A DNA stretch of 64,000 nt, from assembly GCF_009914055.1 (NCBI RefSeq), contig NZ_CP028272.1:1-64000 (forward strand). Reading direction: 5' to 3'. The translations under genes and the position numbers were made by a program. Shown in pieces: positions 50,948 to 58,154 of this stretch. Each line of letters starts with the position of its first letter. Position 1 is the stretch's first letter. The notes below the pieces were generated by a model. The model was not told the origin of the DNA, did not search any database, and saw nothing but the letters and a program-made list of their open reading frames with translations. The DNA is from Mixta intestinalis. GTDB taxonomy: Bacteria > Pseudomonadota > Gammaproteobacteria > Enterobacterales > Enterobacteriaceae.

Positions 50948-51444
50948 ATGCGTTTATTTACCCGTACAATAGCTCTGCTGGTAACAGTTTTTTTTCAGCA
51001 TGTGTGGAAGCGGATTGCTTTACTAAAGCGGGTGAATGGTATTCTATAGATCTAGATTATCTTCGTGCTATCGCCTGGCAGGAGTCCCGTTATAATCCAG
51101 TTGCAATAAATAAGAATAAATCGAAGGATGGGAAAACCGTTAGCAGTGATTACGGCATCATGCAGATAAATTCAAATACCATGTGGAGATTACAGAAAGA
51201 ATACCCAGGTTTGAGTAAGGAAATGCTTCTTGATGATCCATGCCTGAATATTTTCATCGGTGCAATGCTTCTGCGCCGTAACTTCAATCAGTACGGAACG
51301 ACATGGCTTGCTGTAGGCATGTATAATGCCGGAATGAAAAACAGCCCGGTAACGATTCAAAATCGTTATAATTACGCAATGCTTATTGATGGACACTACA
51401 AAGATATCAAGAACGGTAAAGTTCCAAGACCAATAATACAGTAA
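50948..51444 (+). pseudogene. Lytic transglycosylase (gene X, orf169/YubQ type), frameshifted
   Basis: A peptidoglycan lytic transglycosylase, homologous to F gene X/orf169 and VirB1, that opens the cell wall for the transfer channel. The domain shows DLDYLRAIAWQESRYNP with the catalytic Glu, SSDYGIMQINS, and VGMYNAGMKN. The proper start is ATG 50948 after AAGGGG, giving the signal peptide MRLFTRTIALLVTVFF; the frame then breaks at a run of eight T (50988-50995), where nine would restore SACVEADCF and the enzyme. It may be a sequencing error, a slippage site, or a loss. It is the first gene to enter the recipient. Confidence 0.8.
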
Positions 51445-51518
51445 TATAAACGAAATGATAACCCACTCAGCTTTCTATTAAGAGTGGGTTATAATGTGAA
51501 ATAAATTTCAAGCTAATT

Positions 51519-51926
51519 TTATTCCTTCATATTTTCCAGAGTTGCCTTTATTTCTCCCTGTACTCCCTGACCATGCCGAAAATAAACCTGGCCTACATGG
51601 TACAGTTCACCTTTGTTGAAACGTTCTAACGTTATCTCTTCTCCATCAAGATAGCGGCCAAATTTCCGTATGATCATCTCGACAGCTTTTCTCTTCATAA
51701 CATCTGAATAATGGCGATCTGTGAAAATATATTTTATTTCCACAAAATCGGAGGAATATTTAACTATAATTCTCCTTACCTCTTTTTCAGTAGGCCCATT
51801 AGTCCAGTTAATGCTAATGCTGTCTATACTTTGCTTTTTAACTGAAAACTTTACGCCTGGAAATTCTATTTTTAAGTCCTTGCGGATATGTGATACAACT
51901 TGTCTTCCTTGGCTGCGCTGAATCAA
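51519..51926 (-). CDS. LPD29-domain protein, leading region
   Basis: A 135-residue protein that matches the LPD29 domain of mobile-element proteins: IRKDLKIEFPGVKFSVKK, then ISINWTNGPTEKEVRRI and EIKYIFTDRHYS. LPD29 occurs fused to large polyvalent proteins and alone in leading regions; its role is not known. Being on the minus strand, it would be read directly from the transferred strand soon after entry. Confidence 0.72.
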   Translation of the reverse strand: MIQRSQGRQVVSHIRKDLKIEFPGVKFSVKKQSIDSISINWTNGPTEKEVRRIIVKYSSDFVEIKYIFTDRHYSDVMKRKAVEMIIRKFGRYLDGEEITLERFNKGELYHVGQVYFRHGQGVQGEIKATLENMKE

Positions 51927-52026
51927 AATAAATCTCCACCGTGTAAGTTAAACAGCTGATCCAAAAATCCAAGACAGAAAATCTGGCTAAGTTTTTTGAG
52001 TGTGTTCTTAACCAGTTATCGAAATA

Positions 52027-52616
52027 TTAGCCCCAGCTTTCAGGCTGATCGGTTTCAAAAAAAGTTTCTGATGCTATCGCGTCGAATGGATGGATAAAAT
52101 TTTTGATGGCAGCTAATACATCCGGATGTTTAAACTATTGGTCATCTACTAACGTTGAATCTACTTCTTCCGCTCTGCGTCGTAGATCCTTAGCGGTTGT
52201 ATAAAAATCCTCTCTGCTTGCTTTTTCAGCAGCTTCAGTCAATGATTTTTTTCAAAAATTGCACGCTGACGTTCTTCCGGAGTACCTTTCTGAAACCATT
52301 TTAAATCCGCTGCGTGTCCTGTTAAAACGAGTTTTTCATTTTTATCTTTGATTAAAATGATTTCAGGCAAAAAATTTATTGGCCCACAATCTTTACCTAA
52401 ATCGGGATCAAAATAATCTTTATCCTCCCTGAATTTCCACTGATTTTTTGACCAGGCTTCAGCAACACATTCCATCGCTTTAGCTAACGAGTCTGCGCAA
52501 CACAGCAATATTTCAGAACGTTTAAAATATGTTCCGTAATCATTATGGTCTTCCGGATATTCCATATTTCCTGTTACCACTACGCGGAATTGATTAGAGC
52601 TGTTTGCTGTTTTCAT
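52027..52616 (-). pseudogene. Unknown leading-region protein, frame broken twice
   Basis: From ATG 52616 (with AGGAAGGGGA ahead) a 125-codon frame ends at 52239. Coding character continues in another frame (KSLTEAAEKASREDF, DLRRRAEEVDSTLVDD) if one A is added to the run of seven at 52248-52254; an amber codon at 52137-52135 then interrupts a further 41 codons to the TAA at 52027. The full product would be about 195 residues: an acidic N-terminal domain (MEYPEDHNDYGTYFKRSE) and a helical C-terminal part. No family recognised. It lies directly behind a leading-region repeat and the shared operator, a place where F-like plasmids keep anti-defence genes. Confidence 0.55.
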
Positions 52617-52658
52617 TGCGATCCCCTTCCTGGTAAGCATCTTTCTTTTGATGTGATC

Positions 52659-52677
52659 ATTATACGTGATGCATCAC
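52659..52677 (-). promoter_or_regulatory. Palindromic operator next to TATAAT, leading-region copy 1
   Basis: On the minus strand GTGATGCATCAC (52677-52666) is followed after one base by TATAAT (52664-52659), 43 bases before the ATG at 52616. The palindrome is identical to that at 3585. Confidence 0.6.
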
Positions 52678-53057
52678 CTTTAAACTTTTCGTTACTTATC
52701 AATTAGTAATTAACGTCACGATAATTAAAGTACTTCCCCAACAGACCTGTAACGCGAGCAGTGCGCAGCGTTACCCCCCATGCCGCCTGCGGCATATAAG
52801 GTGCCTGGTGATGCTGAAAAGGGCTTATTTTCGTGACGGCACCGGGGCCCGGCGAAGCCGGTTACGGGCTGTCAGGTTTTGCCGCACCCGCCCCTCACCC
52901 TGCCAGGCCAGACCCGCTGTCAGCCTCACAGATGCGTCTGTGCGCCGTCGGAGTGGTCACGGACCGGCGAAGACGGGCCGGGGCGTATCTCCGCGTTAGT
53001 GGGCCTTTCGGGCCACTTACGGGCGTGTTCGTCAGGATTTCAGCGACCGCTTCCTTA
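52661..53057 (-). repeat. Leading-region long repeat, left module, copy 1
   Basis: About 397 bases nearly identical to 56991-57388, including the operator end, a conserved AT-rich block (ATCAATTAGTAATTAAC), then a GC-rich hairpin-rich stretch. The right module follows at once (53107-53263), so this is the most complete copy of the unit. By position and structure it fits the ssDNA promoters (Frpo/ssi) of F leading regions, which host RNA polymerase uses on the entering strand; here the transcript would run leftward. Confidence 0.75.
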
Positions 53058-53106
53058 CGCACGGCGACAGCCGTGGGCAGGGAGCGCAGGTAACGGCGCG
53101 ACAGGG

Positions 53107-53263
53107 CGGCGCGTCCGGTTACGGACGCTGCGAGCCGGTGTTGACGTTGCGACAGGGGATGGAAACCCGCTGCCTCGCAGGGGCCGGGCGGAGACAGCGC
53201 AGCTGGCTCAGTGCGCAGCATGACAGCCCCGGTTCCCGCAGGGAAGTCGCCCGGGGTGGCAAA
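53107..53263 (-). repeat. Leading-region long repeat, right module, copy 1
   Basis: About 157 bases shared with 54796-54953 and 60867-61023. It starts with a perfect hairpin (GCGTCCG/CGGACGC), continues with GGGGATGGAAACCCGCTG and ends in the CCCGGGGTGGCAAA block. The plus strand would fold tightly when single-stranded. Confidence 0.8.
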
Positions 53264-53671
53264 AGGAATAAGGGCAAGCGTCCGGAAGGCGGGAACAGCA
53301 GGAACAGCAGGAAACAGACTGAACGCCAGCATTAACTGACGACAAAGCGGAAAAAGCGCAGGCGGAGGGGGAAAACCGGCGCGTCAGCGCAGGTTTCTTT
53401 CCGGCCCGGAGGGCCGCTTGCTTTTGGACGGGGCCAGACCGTACCCCCTGAGCCTGCCCGGCCTGGCGCTTTACTGTTGCAATCAGTCCGGATCATCAGC
53501 CCGCTTTCACGTTCCTGCCATTCCAGTGACGGATACGGCTGCTACCCGGATATTTACAAACGGCTTCGCCTGTGAGACGATTTACGAATCAAACTTCGTG
53601 TTGTTATCTCCATTATGTGTATATGCCGGATACAGCTTTTGCGGGCGCGTAATATCCGGCGTGGAATTAGC
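53264..53671. other. GC-rich spacer in the leading region, no gene
   Basis: About 400 bases with no supported gene. The composition is GC-rich up to 53520 and then AT-richer. The frames that are open here have no family features and overlap hairpins. Confidence 0.4.
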
Positions 53672-53689
53672 AGGCGTAAGCCTGCTTTT
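53669..53689 (+). terminator. Intrinsic terminator
   Basis: AGCAGGC-GTAA-GCCTGCT (53669-53686) followed by a T run on the plus strand; an A run on the other side of the stem is short. It lies just past the stop of the leftward gene ending at 53690, so it can serve to separate the two directions. Confidence 0.6.
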
Positions 53690-54034
53690 TTATTTAACGT
53701 TTCGCCATTCTTCCCTGACGCGTGCCAGAATGTCAGCGTGCCGGAGAGTGTTTTTGTCGCACATCCGGTAATAACGGTTACCAAGTCGGGCATAAATCTG
53801 CGTAACATCGCCACAAACCATTTCGGCCAACATGAATGTTTCATACTCGCCTTCCCCGCTGCCTTGCCAGTTCATTGGGTACATTACTCCCAGCGCGTCA
53901 TGGAACGCATGAACATCAATTTCTTCCGGTGATTTAACCGCAGCTTTCTCACGGCTCTGCCAGTACGCTCTTTCCGCTTCGGCGGTGTCGGACATTCCAT
54001 GCTCTGTAACCGAATGATCAAACATCTGGTGCAT
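53690..54034 (-). CDS. Conserved-type leading-region protein, unknown function
   Basis: A 114-residue acidic protein. ATG 54034 follows a perfect GGAGA ribosome site and is preferred to the longer frame. Features: MFDHSVTEHGMSD, then EEIDVHAFHDALGVMYPMNW, YETFMLAEMVCGDVTQIYA and a closing RHADILARVREEW. The VMYPMNW...ETF...E...GD...IYAR pattern recurs in my memory of small proteins from F and I leading regions, but I cannot give a family name. It pairs with the next gene upstream (54088-54483). Confidence 0.65.
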   Translation of the reverse strand: MHQMFDHSVTEHGMSDTAEAERAYWQSREKAAVKSPEEIDVHAFHDALGVMYPMNWQGSGEGEYETFMLAEMVCGDVTQIYARLGNRYYRMCDKNTLRHADILARVREEWRNVK

Positions 54035-54087
54035 ATTTTCTCCTTTACATTTAATGGCGACATTCCCTGCCGCCACGGGTTACTGTT

Positions 54088-54483
54088 TTAACGCGCTTCC
54101 AGTGTTAACAAACTCCTGGCGAGATCCATTTCCTCGATCAGACGCTTGCGTGATAACTCCCACGCCTCCCGTCCGCATACCCCATACAGTCGGATAACCT
54201 GACTTTTTGCCTGAAGCCACGGCTGAACAACCGGCAGTGAAATCAGCGGAGCCGGACGAAACCAGCACAGCACCCCGTATTTCAGTATATTCACGCTCAT
54301 GGCAACGAGAATGCGTGAGAGTTCCTTCTCCAGGGCCGCTCCTTCTAACTGAAGATTCCACAGGCCGCAGACTTCAGTCAGAAATAATTTCTGTTCTGCA
54401 ATCACGCCGGACAACGGGTTTTCATCCCATCTTTCGGTAGATTCTTTGGTGGCGGTTTTGACCTTGACGTTCTGTGTGTTCAT
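54088..54483 (-). CDS. Unknown leading-region protein
   Basis: A 131-residue mostly helical protein without membrane or signal segments (GVIAEQKLFLTEVCGLWNLQ, ISLPVVQPWLQAKSQ, WELSRKRLIEEMDLARSLL). A start at ATG 54483 with AGAGGAAAAGAAGG upstream is well supported. It leads a two-gene leftward unit with 53690-54034, and a right-module repeat lies about 310 bases upstream at 54796-54953. Not recognised. Confidence 0.65.
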   Translation of the reverse strand: MNTQNVKVKTATKESTERWDENPLSGVIAEQKLFLTEVCGLWNLQLEGAALEKELSRILVAMSVNILKYGVLCWFRPAPLISLPVVQPWLQAKSQVIRLYGVCGREAWELSRKRLIEEMDLARSLLTLEAR

Positions 54484-54795
54484 CCTTCTTTTCCTCTCGT
54501 CTGGTTGTTAATCCATCTCTCGGTGAGTTCCCTGGCGGCAAAGGGCAAGGAGCAACGACGTAAGGAGGAGTGCAGGGGGCGGAGACAAAAGTTTTTGCAG
54601 CCTCGCGCAAAAAGTTTTGTCGGAGTTCATTTAACCCCTTGCAGGACGACACGGCGGTGCTACGACCGGCCCCTCGCCCGGGAACCGACCGTGAGATGGC
54701 TGTACCAGAGGTGGAAGAGGATGAACACACCCGACACGGCGGAACGGCGTGGCGTCATCAGAGTGCCGACAGATTTACCGTTGGCACGGTGAAAG
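54484..54795. other. Spacer upstream of the unit starting at 54483
   Basis: About 310 bases, GC-rich, with frames open in several directions and no family features. It contains the likely leader of the leftward unit. Confidence 0.35.
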
Positions 54796-54953
54796 CGGCG
54801 CGTCCGTTACCGGACGCTGCAAGCGTGGTGTTGACCCTGCGACAGGGGATGGAAACCCGCTGCCCCGCAGGGGCCGGGCGGAGACAGCGCAGCTGGCTCA
54901 GTGCGCAGCATGACAGCCCCGGTTCCCGCAGGGAAGTCGCCCGGGGTGGCAAA
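54796..54953 (-). repeat. Leading-region long repeat, right module, copy 2
   Basis: Matches 53107-53263 over its whole length with scattered changes. No left module lies next to it; instead it follows the gene at 55063-55347. It would head the leftward unit at 54483. Confidence 0.8.
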
Positions 54954-55062
54954 GAGAATGAAGTGGATGGGCAGGAGAATTACGTCGACAGTAATCGTGT
55001 ACACCGCATACCCTCCTTTCAAAAAATACAGCGTGGGGGCACCTGAGGTTAACGCTGCAGTT

Positions 55063-55347
55063 TTATTCCAGCATGCATCCGATACCCCAGATAATGATGT
55101 CCAGTAATGATCCAATACTCCATATCAGAAGAAAGAAAACAACGATCCGACCTATCCATTTTAAGAATCTCTTCAGCACGGAATCCGTTTTTTTCGACTT
55201 CTCATATCTGTTAGTAATCAAAATCCACACTGTTCCAACAACCATTCCAGCGTAGTAGGTTGTGCTGTTGTACATTTCTGGTGCAATAAAGTCTATGATT
55301 GTTATAAAAAAAATGTTGTACAATATAACCTGGAACCAGCACCACAT
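55063..55347 (-). CDS. Small two- or three-helix membrane protein
   Basis: A 94-residue membrane protein, start ATG 55347 with GGAGAT seven bases upstream. Hydrophobic segments cover residues about 2-21, 27-45 and 65-90 (RIVVFFLLIWSIGSLLDIII), with a basic loop NRYEKSKKTD between. No family recognised. It lies between psiB's unit and a repeat copy. Similar small membrane genes are at 55508-55790 and 61210-61635, so the leading region carries a group of them. Confidence 0.6.
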   Translation of the reverse strand: MWCWFQVILYNIFFITIIDFIAPEMYNSTTYYAGMVVGTVWILITNRYEKSKKTDSVLKRFLKWIGRIVVFFLLIWSIGSLLDIIIWGIGCMLE

Positions 55348-55507
55348 TTTCAAATCTCCTTTTGAACGGTCCATATTCCCTGCTGACTTTCTGGCAGTCA
55401 GTTAAATTATCTGTAACTTATGTGCATCTGTTTATTTTTGATTAATCAGCAATCCGGTTTCTTTGCAGCGTTACTGTGTCCTGTACCCTGTTGCTATAAA
55501 TGCCGTG

Positions 55508-55790
55508 TCACCTCCATTGAAAGTGCGCCCGGAAACCAATGAAGCAAAGCATGATGGTACCTGACAACACGGCCACGGAACTCATCATGCCGCCAAGACG
55601 GAACACGCTTATAAAATCACCTTCTGAACTGTGATCTCCCCATATTTTCAGCTTGTATCCAGCTCCCCATACAGCGAAGACCATCACGGCAGCGACTGTC
55701 CCGTATTTAATTATATAACCAGCTCTAGTGGTTAATATAATATCATGTTTATCATTCCAGGTGATTATTAACGAAATCAGCCATTTACGC
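55508..55790 (-). CDS. Possible small membrane protein overlapping the end of psiB
   Basis: An open frame with clear coding character runs from inside psiB to a TGA at 55508-55510: it reads IITWNDKHDIILTTRAGYII, then TVAAVMVFAVWGAGYKLKIW and VAVLSGTIMLCFIGFRAHF, giving two membrane helices. No ATG, GTG or TTG gives the full frame; an internal ATG would yield only about 54 residues. Either translation begins at a rare codon coupled to psiB, or a start or a base has been lost. Confidence 0.4.
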
Positions 55791-56283
55791 CTCCCTTGCA
55801 GGCAAGAAGTGCGTAAATGATTTGATCCAGTCCTGCACCATTTCGGACCAGTTTTTCGGCCTCGCTCAGAACCTGGTTTATAAAGCCAGAGTCAAACCTG
55901 GCGAAGCTTTTCAGTAAATAGATCCGGCTCTGTTCATACGGAGCCAGGATCATTAGCCATTTATCTGTAATTTCACCCGGGCTACATAAGGCAATACAAA
56001 ATTCCTCTCCTGGCGGAGTAAAGCGACACTGCACAGGATACAGCCCGCCATATTCATTTTTATATTCCGCATTGACACCCCAGCTTTCCGGAATATGCAG
56101 GTAACGTAGCACGGCACAGTTAAGTTTATGACGAAAATCATTGCCACAGTCGCGGAGATCTTCATATTCGTAAGGGGCCATAGATACCAGTTCATCAAGC
56201 CCGGGATGAATGGTTTCGGAAACTGCTTCTGCATTTTTGCTGGTTCTGGCCGGTAATTTTGTTTTAGACTCTGTCACTGACAT
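55777..56283 (-). CDS. psiB: PsiB, inhibitor of SOS induction, with extra N terminus
   Basis: A 168-residue PsiB (F PsiB 144). From residue about 36 it matches F PsiB: YEDLRDCGNDFRHKLNCAVL, then EYGGLYPVQCRFTP and FCIALCSPGEITD. PsiB binds RecA and prevents SOS induction by the incoming single strand. The first 20 or so residues (MSVTESKTKLPARTSKNAEA) are not PsiB but nearly repeat the N terminus of the ParB-like protein at 60142 (MSVTESKAKIPAKTSKK), so a 5' end has been exchanged. It follows ssb after 95 bases and should be co-transcribed with it. Confidence 0.9.
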   Translation of the reverse strand: MSVTESKTKLPARTSKNAEAVSETIHPGLDELVSMAPYEYEDLRDCGNDFRHKLNCAVLRYLHIPESWGVNAEYKNEYGGLYPVQCRFTPPGEEFCIALCSPGEITDKWLMILAPYEQSRIYLLKSFARFDSGFINQVLSEAEKLVRNGAGLDQIIYALLACKGGVNG

Positions 56284-56378
56284 AATCGATACCTCTCTGA
56301 AAATCTGTATTGGTTAATGTCTGCCGGACAGCCCACCTGTCCGGCACCTCTTTGAACTGGATCTCCTTTTCAGCCCAT

Positions 56379-56927
56379 TCAGAACGGAATATCATCATCA
56401 AAATCCACTGGCGGGTATTGTTCACTCTGAGCGGGGGCTGGATCAGGCGCTGCATCGCTTTTAGCGCTTTTCTTATCTTTTTTGGTGGCCTGAGATTTAC
56501 TTTCATCCCGGGCAGGTGTCCCGCTGTACTGAGCCTGTCCCGTGCCACTACTCGCCTGAGTGCCCGCTCCGCCATTTTGGCGATTGCCCAGCATCTGCAT
56601 GGTGCCACCTACGTTCACCACTATTTCCGTGGTATAGCGTTCCTGGCCGTGCTGATCCTGCCATTTACGCGTTTGCAGAGCACCTTCAATGTAAACCTGA
56701 GAACCTTTACGCAGGTATTCGCCTGCCACTTCAGCCAGTTTTCCGAACAGCACAACGCGGTGCCATTCTGTTTTCTCTTTGGTTTCTCCGGTCTGCTTGT
56801 CACGCCAGCTTTCAGAGGTGGCCAGCGTAATGTTCGCAACTGCTCCACCGTTCGGCATATAACGAACTTCCGGGTCCTGTCCCAGATTGCCGATAAGAAT
56901 CACTTTATTTACGCCCCTGCTTGCCAT
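56379..56927 (-). CDS. ssb: Plasmid single-stranded DNA-binding protein
   Basis: A 182-residue SSB with the OB-fold N-terminal domain (GVNKVILIGNLGQDPEVRYM, then TEWHRVVLFGKLAEVAGEYL and GSQVYIEGALQTRKW), a Gly/Ser/Gln-rich linker and the acidic tip DFDDDIPF that recruits partners. It coats the incoming strand. ATG 56927 is clear. Its promoter carries the shared operator, and a left-module repeat lies just upstream, as for F ssb, which is expressed early from a single-strand promoter. Confidence 0.97.
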   Translation of the reverse strand: MASRGVNKVILIGNLGQDPEVRYMPNGGAVANITLATSESWRDKQTGETKEKTEWHRVVLFGKLAEVAGEYLRKGSQVYIEGALQTRKWQDQHGQERYTTEIVVNVGGTMQMLGNRQNGGAGTQASSGTGQAQYSGTPARDESKSQATKKDKKSAKSDAAPDPAPAQSEQYPPVDFDDDIPF

Positions 56928-56989
56928 GTGTAACTCCTGTTTCGGATTGATTTGAAAATATATTTCACTGTGCTTTGCTCACGGATTAA

Positions 56990-57007
56990 TTATATGTGAT
57001 TAGTCAC
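56990..57007 (-). promoter_or_regulatory. Operator variant next to TATAAT before ssb
   Basis: On the minus strand GTGACTAATCAC (57007-56996) is followed after one base by TATAAT (56994-56989), 62 bases ahead of the ssb ATG. Outer bases GTGA and TCAC match the two identical palindromes; the four central bases differ. Confidence 0.5.
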
Positions 57008-57388
57008 TTTTAATCTTTTCGTTAATTATCAATTAGTAATTAACGTCACGATAAATAGAAATACTTCCCCGATCGGCCTGTAACGCGAGCAGTGCGCAGC
57101 GTTCCCCCCCATGCTGCCTGCGGCATATAAGGTGCCTGGTGATGCTGAAGGGGGCTTATTTTCGTGACGGCACCGGGGCCCGGCGAAGCCGGTTGCGGGC
57201 TGTCAGGTTTTGCCGCACCCGCCCCTCACCCTGCCAGGCCAGACCCGCTGTCAGCCTCACAGATGCGTCTGTGCGCCGTCGGAGTGGTCACGGACTGGCG
57301 AAGCCGGGCCGGGGCGTATCTCCGCGTTAGCGGGCCTTCAGGGCCACTTACGGGCGTGTTCGTCGCGATTTCAGCGACCGCTTCCTTA
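56991..57388 (-). repeat. Leading-region long repeat, left module, copy 2
   Basis: Nearly identical to 52661-53057, directly upstream of ssb. It ends abruptly at CTTCCTTA, where the gene at 57390 begins its C terminus, and has no right module attached, which suggests recombination between repeat copies. Confidence 0.75.
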
Positions 57389-57389
57389 A

Positions 57390-57623
57390 TCATTCGTCAT
57401 CCTCCCGGTAGCCGCTCCCCTCAGCCCATTCCTGAAGTTGTTCTTCCAGTGCCTGCAGATGTTGACCGACCTCTCTGGCCAGCCGGTCGCTTTCTGTCTC
57501 CAGCCAGCCGCTGAGTCCGTCCCACTCACTGGACATATCAGTCAGTTTTTTCTCAATGGTACGAAGCCGGTTACGCTGGCTTCGGGCTACCTTAAGCACT
57601 GTTTTGCAGGGATTGTTTCTCAT
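57390..57623 (-). CDS. Small coiled-coil protein downstream of psiA
   Basis: A 77-residue charged helical protein (KVARSQRNRLRTIEKKLTDM, then ESDRLAREVGQHLQALEEQL). Its ATG overlaps the psiA stop, so it is translated with it. It ends at the border of the left-module repeat. A small gene in this place follows psiA in some F-like plasmids; the function is unknown. Confidence 0.65.
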   Translation of the reverse strand: MRNNPCKTVLKVARSQRNRLRTIEKKLTDMSSEWDGLSGWLETESDRLAREVGQHLQALEEQLQEWAEGSGYREDDE

Positions 57624-58111
57624 CAGCTTGCCTCCTGATGCATCAGCTTGTTGGGTACCATCCAGCGCTCCAGTTGCCGGACAGATTCCGGGCTTTCTTT
57701 TGCGAGGGCATCAGATTCGACCATCACACTCCAGAAAGGCTGGCTCGCCATCATCCTGCGCTCCATTGGCTCAAGTGACGGGAAACGCTCACTCCAGCGC
57801 CAGAACATATCCTCCAGGTCGTACTGGCGTAGTTCAGTACCCGACCAGCGTGCGCTCCAGCTGCTGACCGTTTGCGGGGTATGAAAAGCCAGCTCAATTT
57901 CCGCCTGACCCGCCAGCGCCTGATACGCGGTTTCGCGCTGGCACGCTTCTTTCCGGCGCTGACGGGTGTATTTTTCGGCATTCAGTTCACTTTGCCTGCG
58001 ACAACGTTCCGACCACTGAAACCGCATTTCAGGGAACAGTCGCCAGCCATCCTGCGCAGACAACGGTAACCAGCAACACGCGCCACGGCTCTCAATAATT
58101 ACGTTTCGCAT
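57623..58111 (-). CDS. psiA: PsiA, N-terminally short form
   Basis: A 162-residue protein that matches the C-terminal two thirds of F PsiA (about 240): LFPEMRFQWSERCRRQSELN, KYTRQRRKEACQRE, LAGQAEIELAFHTPQTVSSW and the end RQLERWMVPNKL. The N-terminal part of F PsiA is missing, yet ATG 58111 has an AAGGAG ribosome site at the right distance just after parB, so the short form is probably what is made. PsiA is linked to psiB in F but its job is unclear. Confidence 0.85.
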   Translation of the reverse strand: MRNVIIESRGACCWLPLSAQDGWRLFPEMRFQWSERCRRQSELNAEKYTRQRRKEACQRETAYQALAGQAEIELAFHTPQTVSSWSARWSGTELRQYDLEDMFWRWSERFPSLEPMERRMMASQPFWSVMVESDALAKESPESVRQLERWMVPNKLMHQEAS

Positions 58112-58154
58112 AATGGTCTCCTTATCGCCGCCCCGCAGGGCGGCGTCTCCGTTA

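Noticed and set aside
52895..53332. 145-codon leftward frame inside the repeat
   Set aside because: Lies in GC-rich hairpin repeats; the corresponding frame is not kept in other repeat copies.
56310..56933. 207-codon frame opposite ssb
   Set aside because: Antisense shadow of ssb.
57164..57514. 116-codon plus-strand frame in the second left module
   Set aside because: Repeat sequence with high GC; the equivalent in copy 1 diverges in frame, so not coding.
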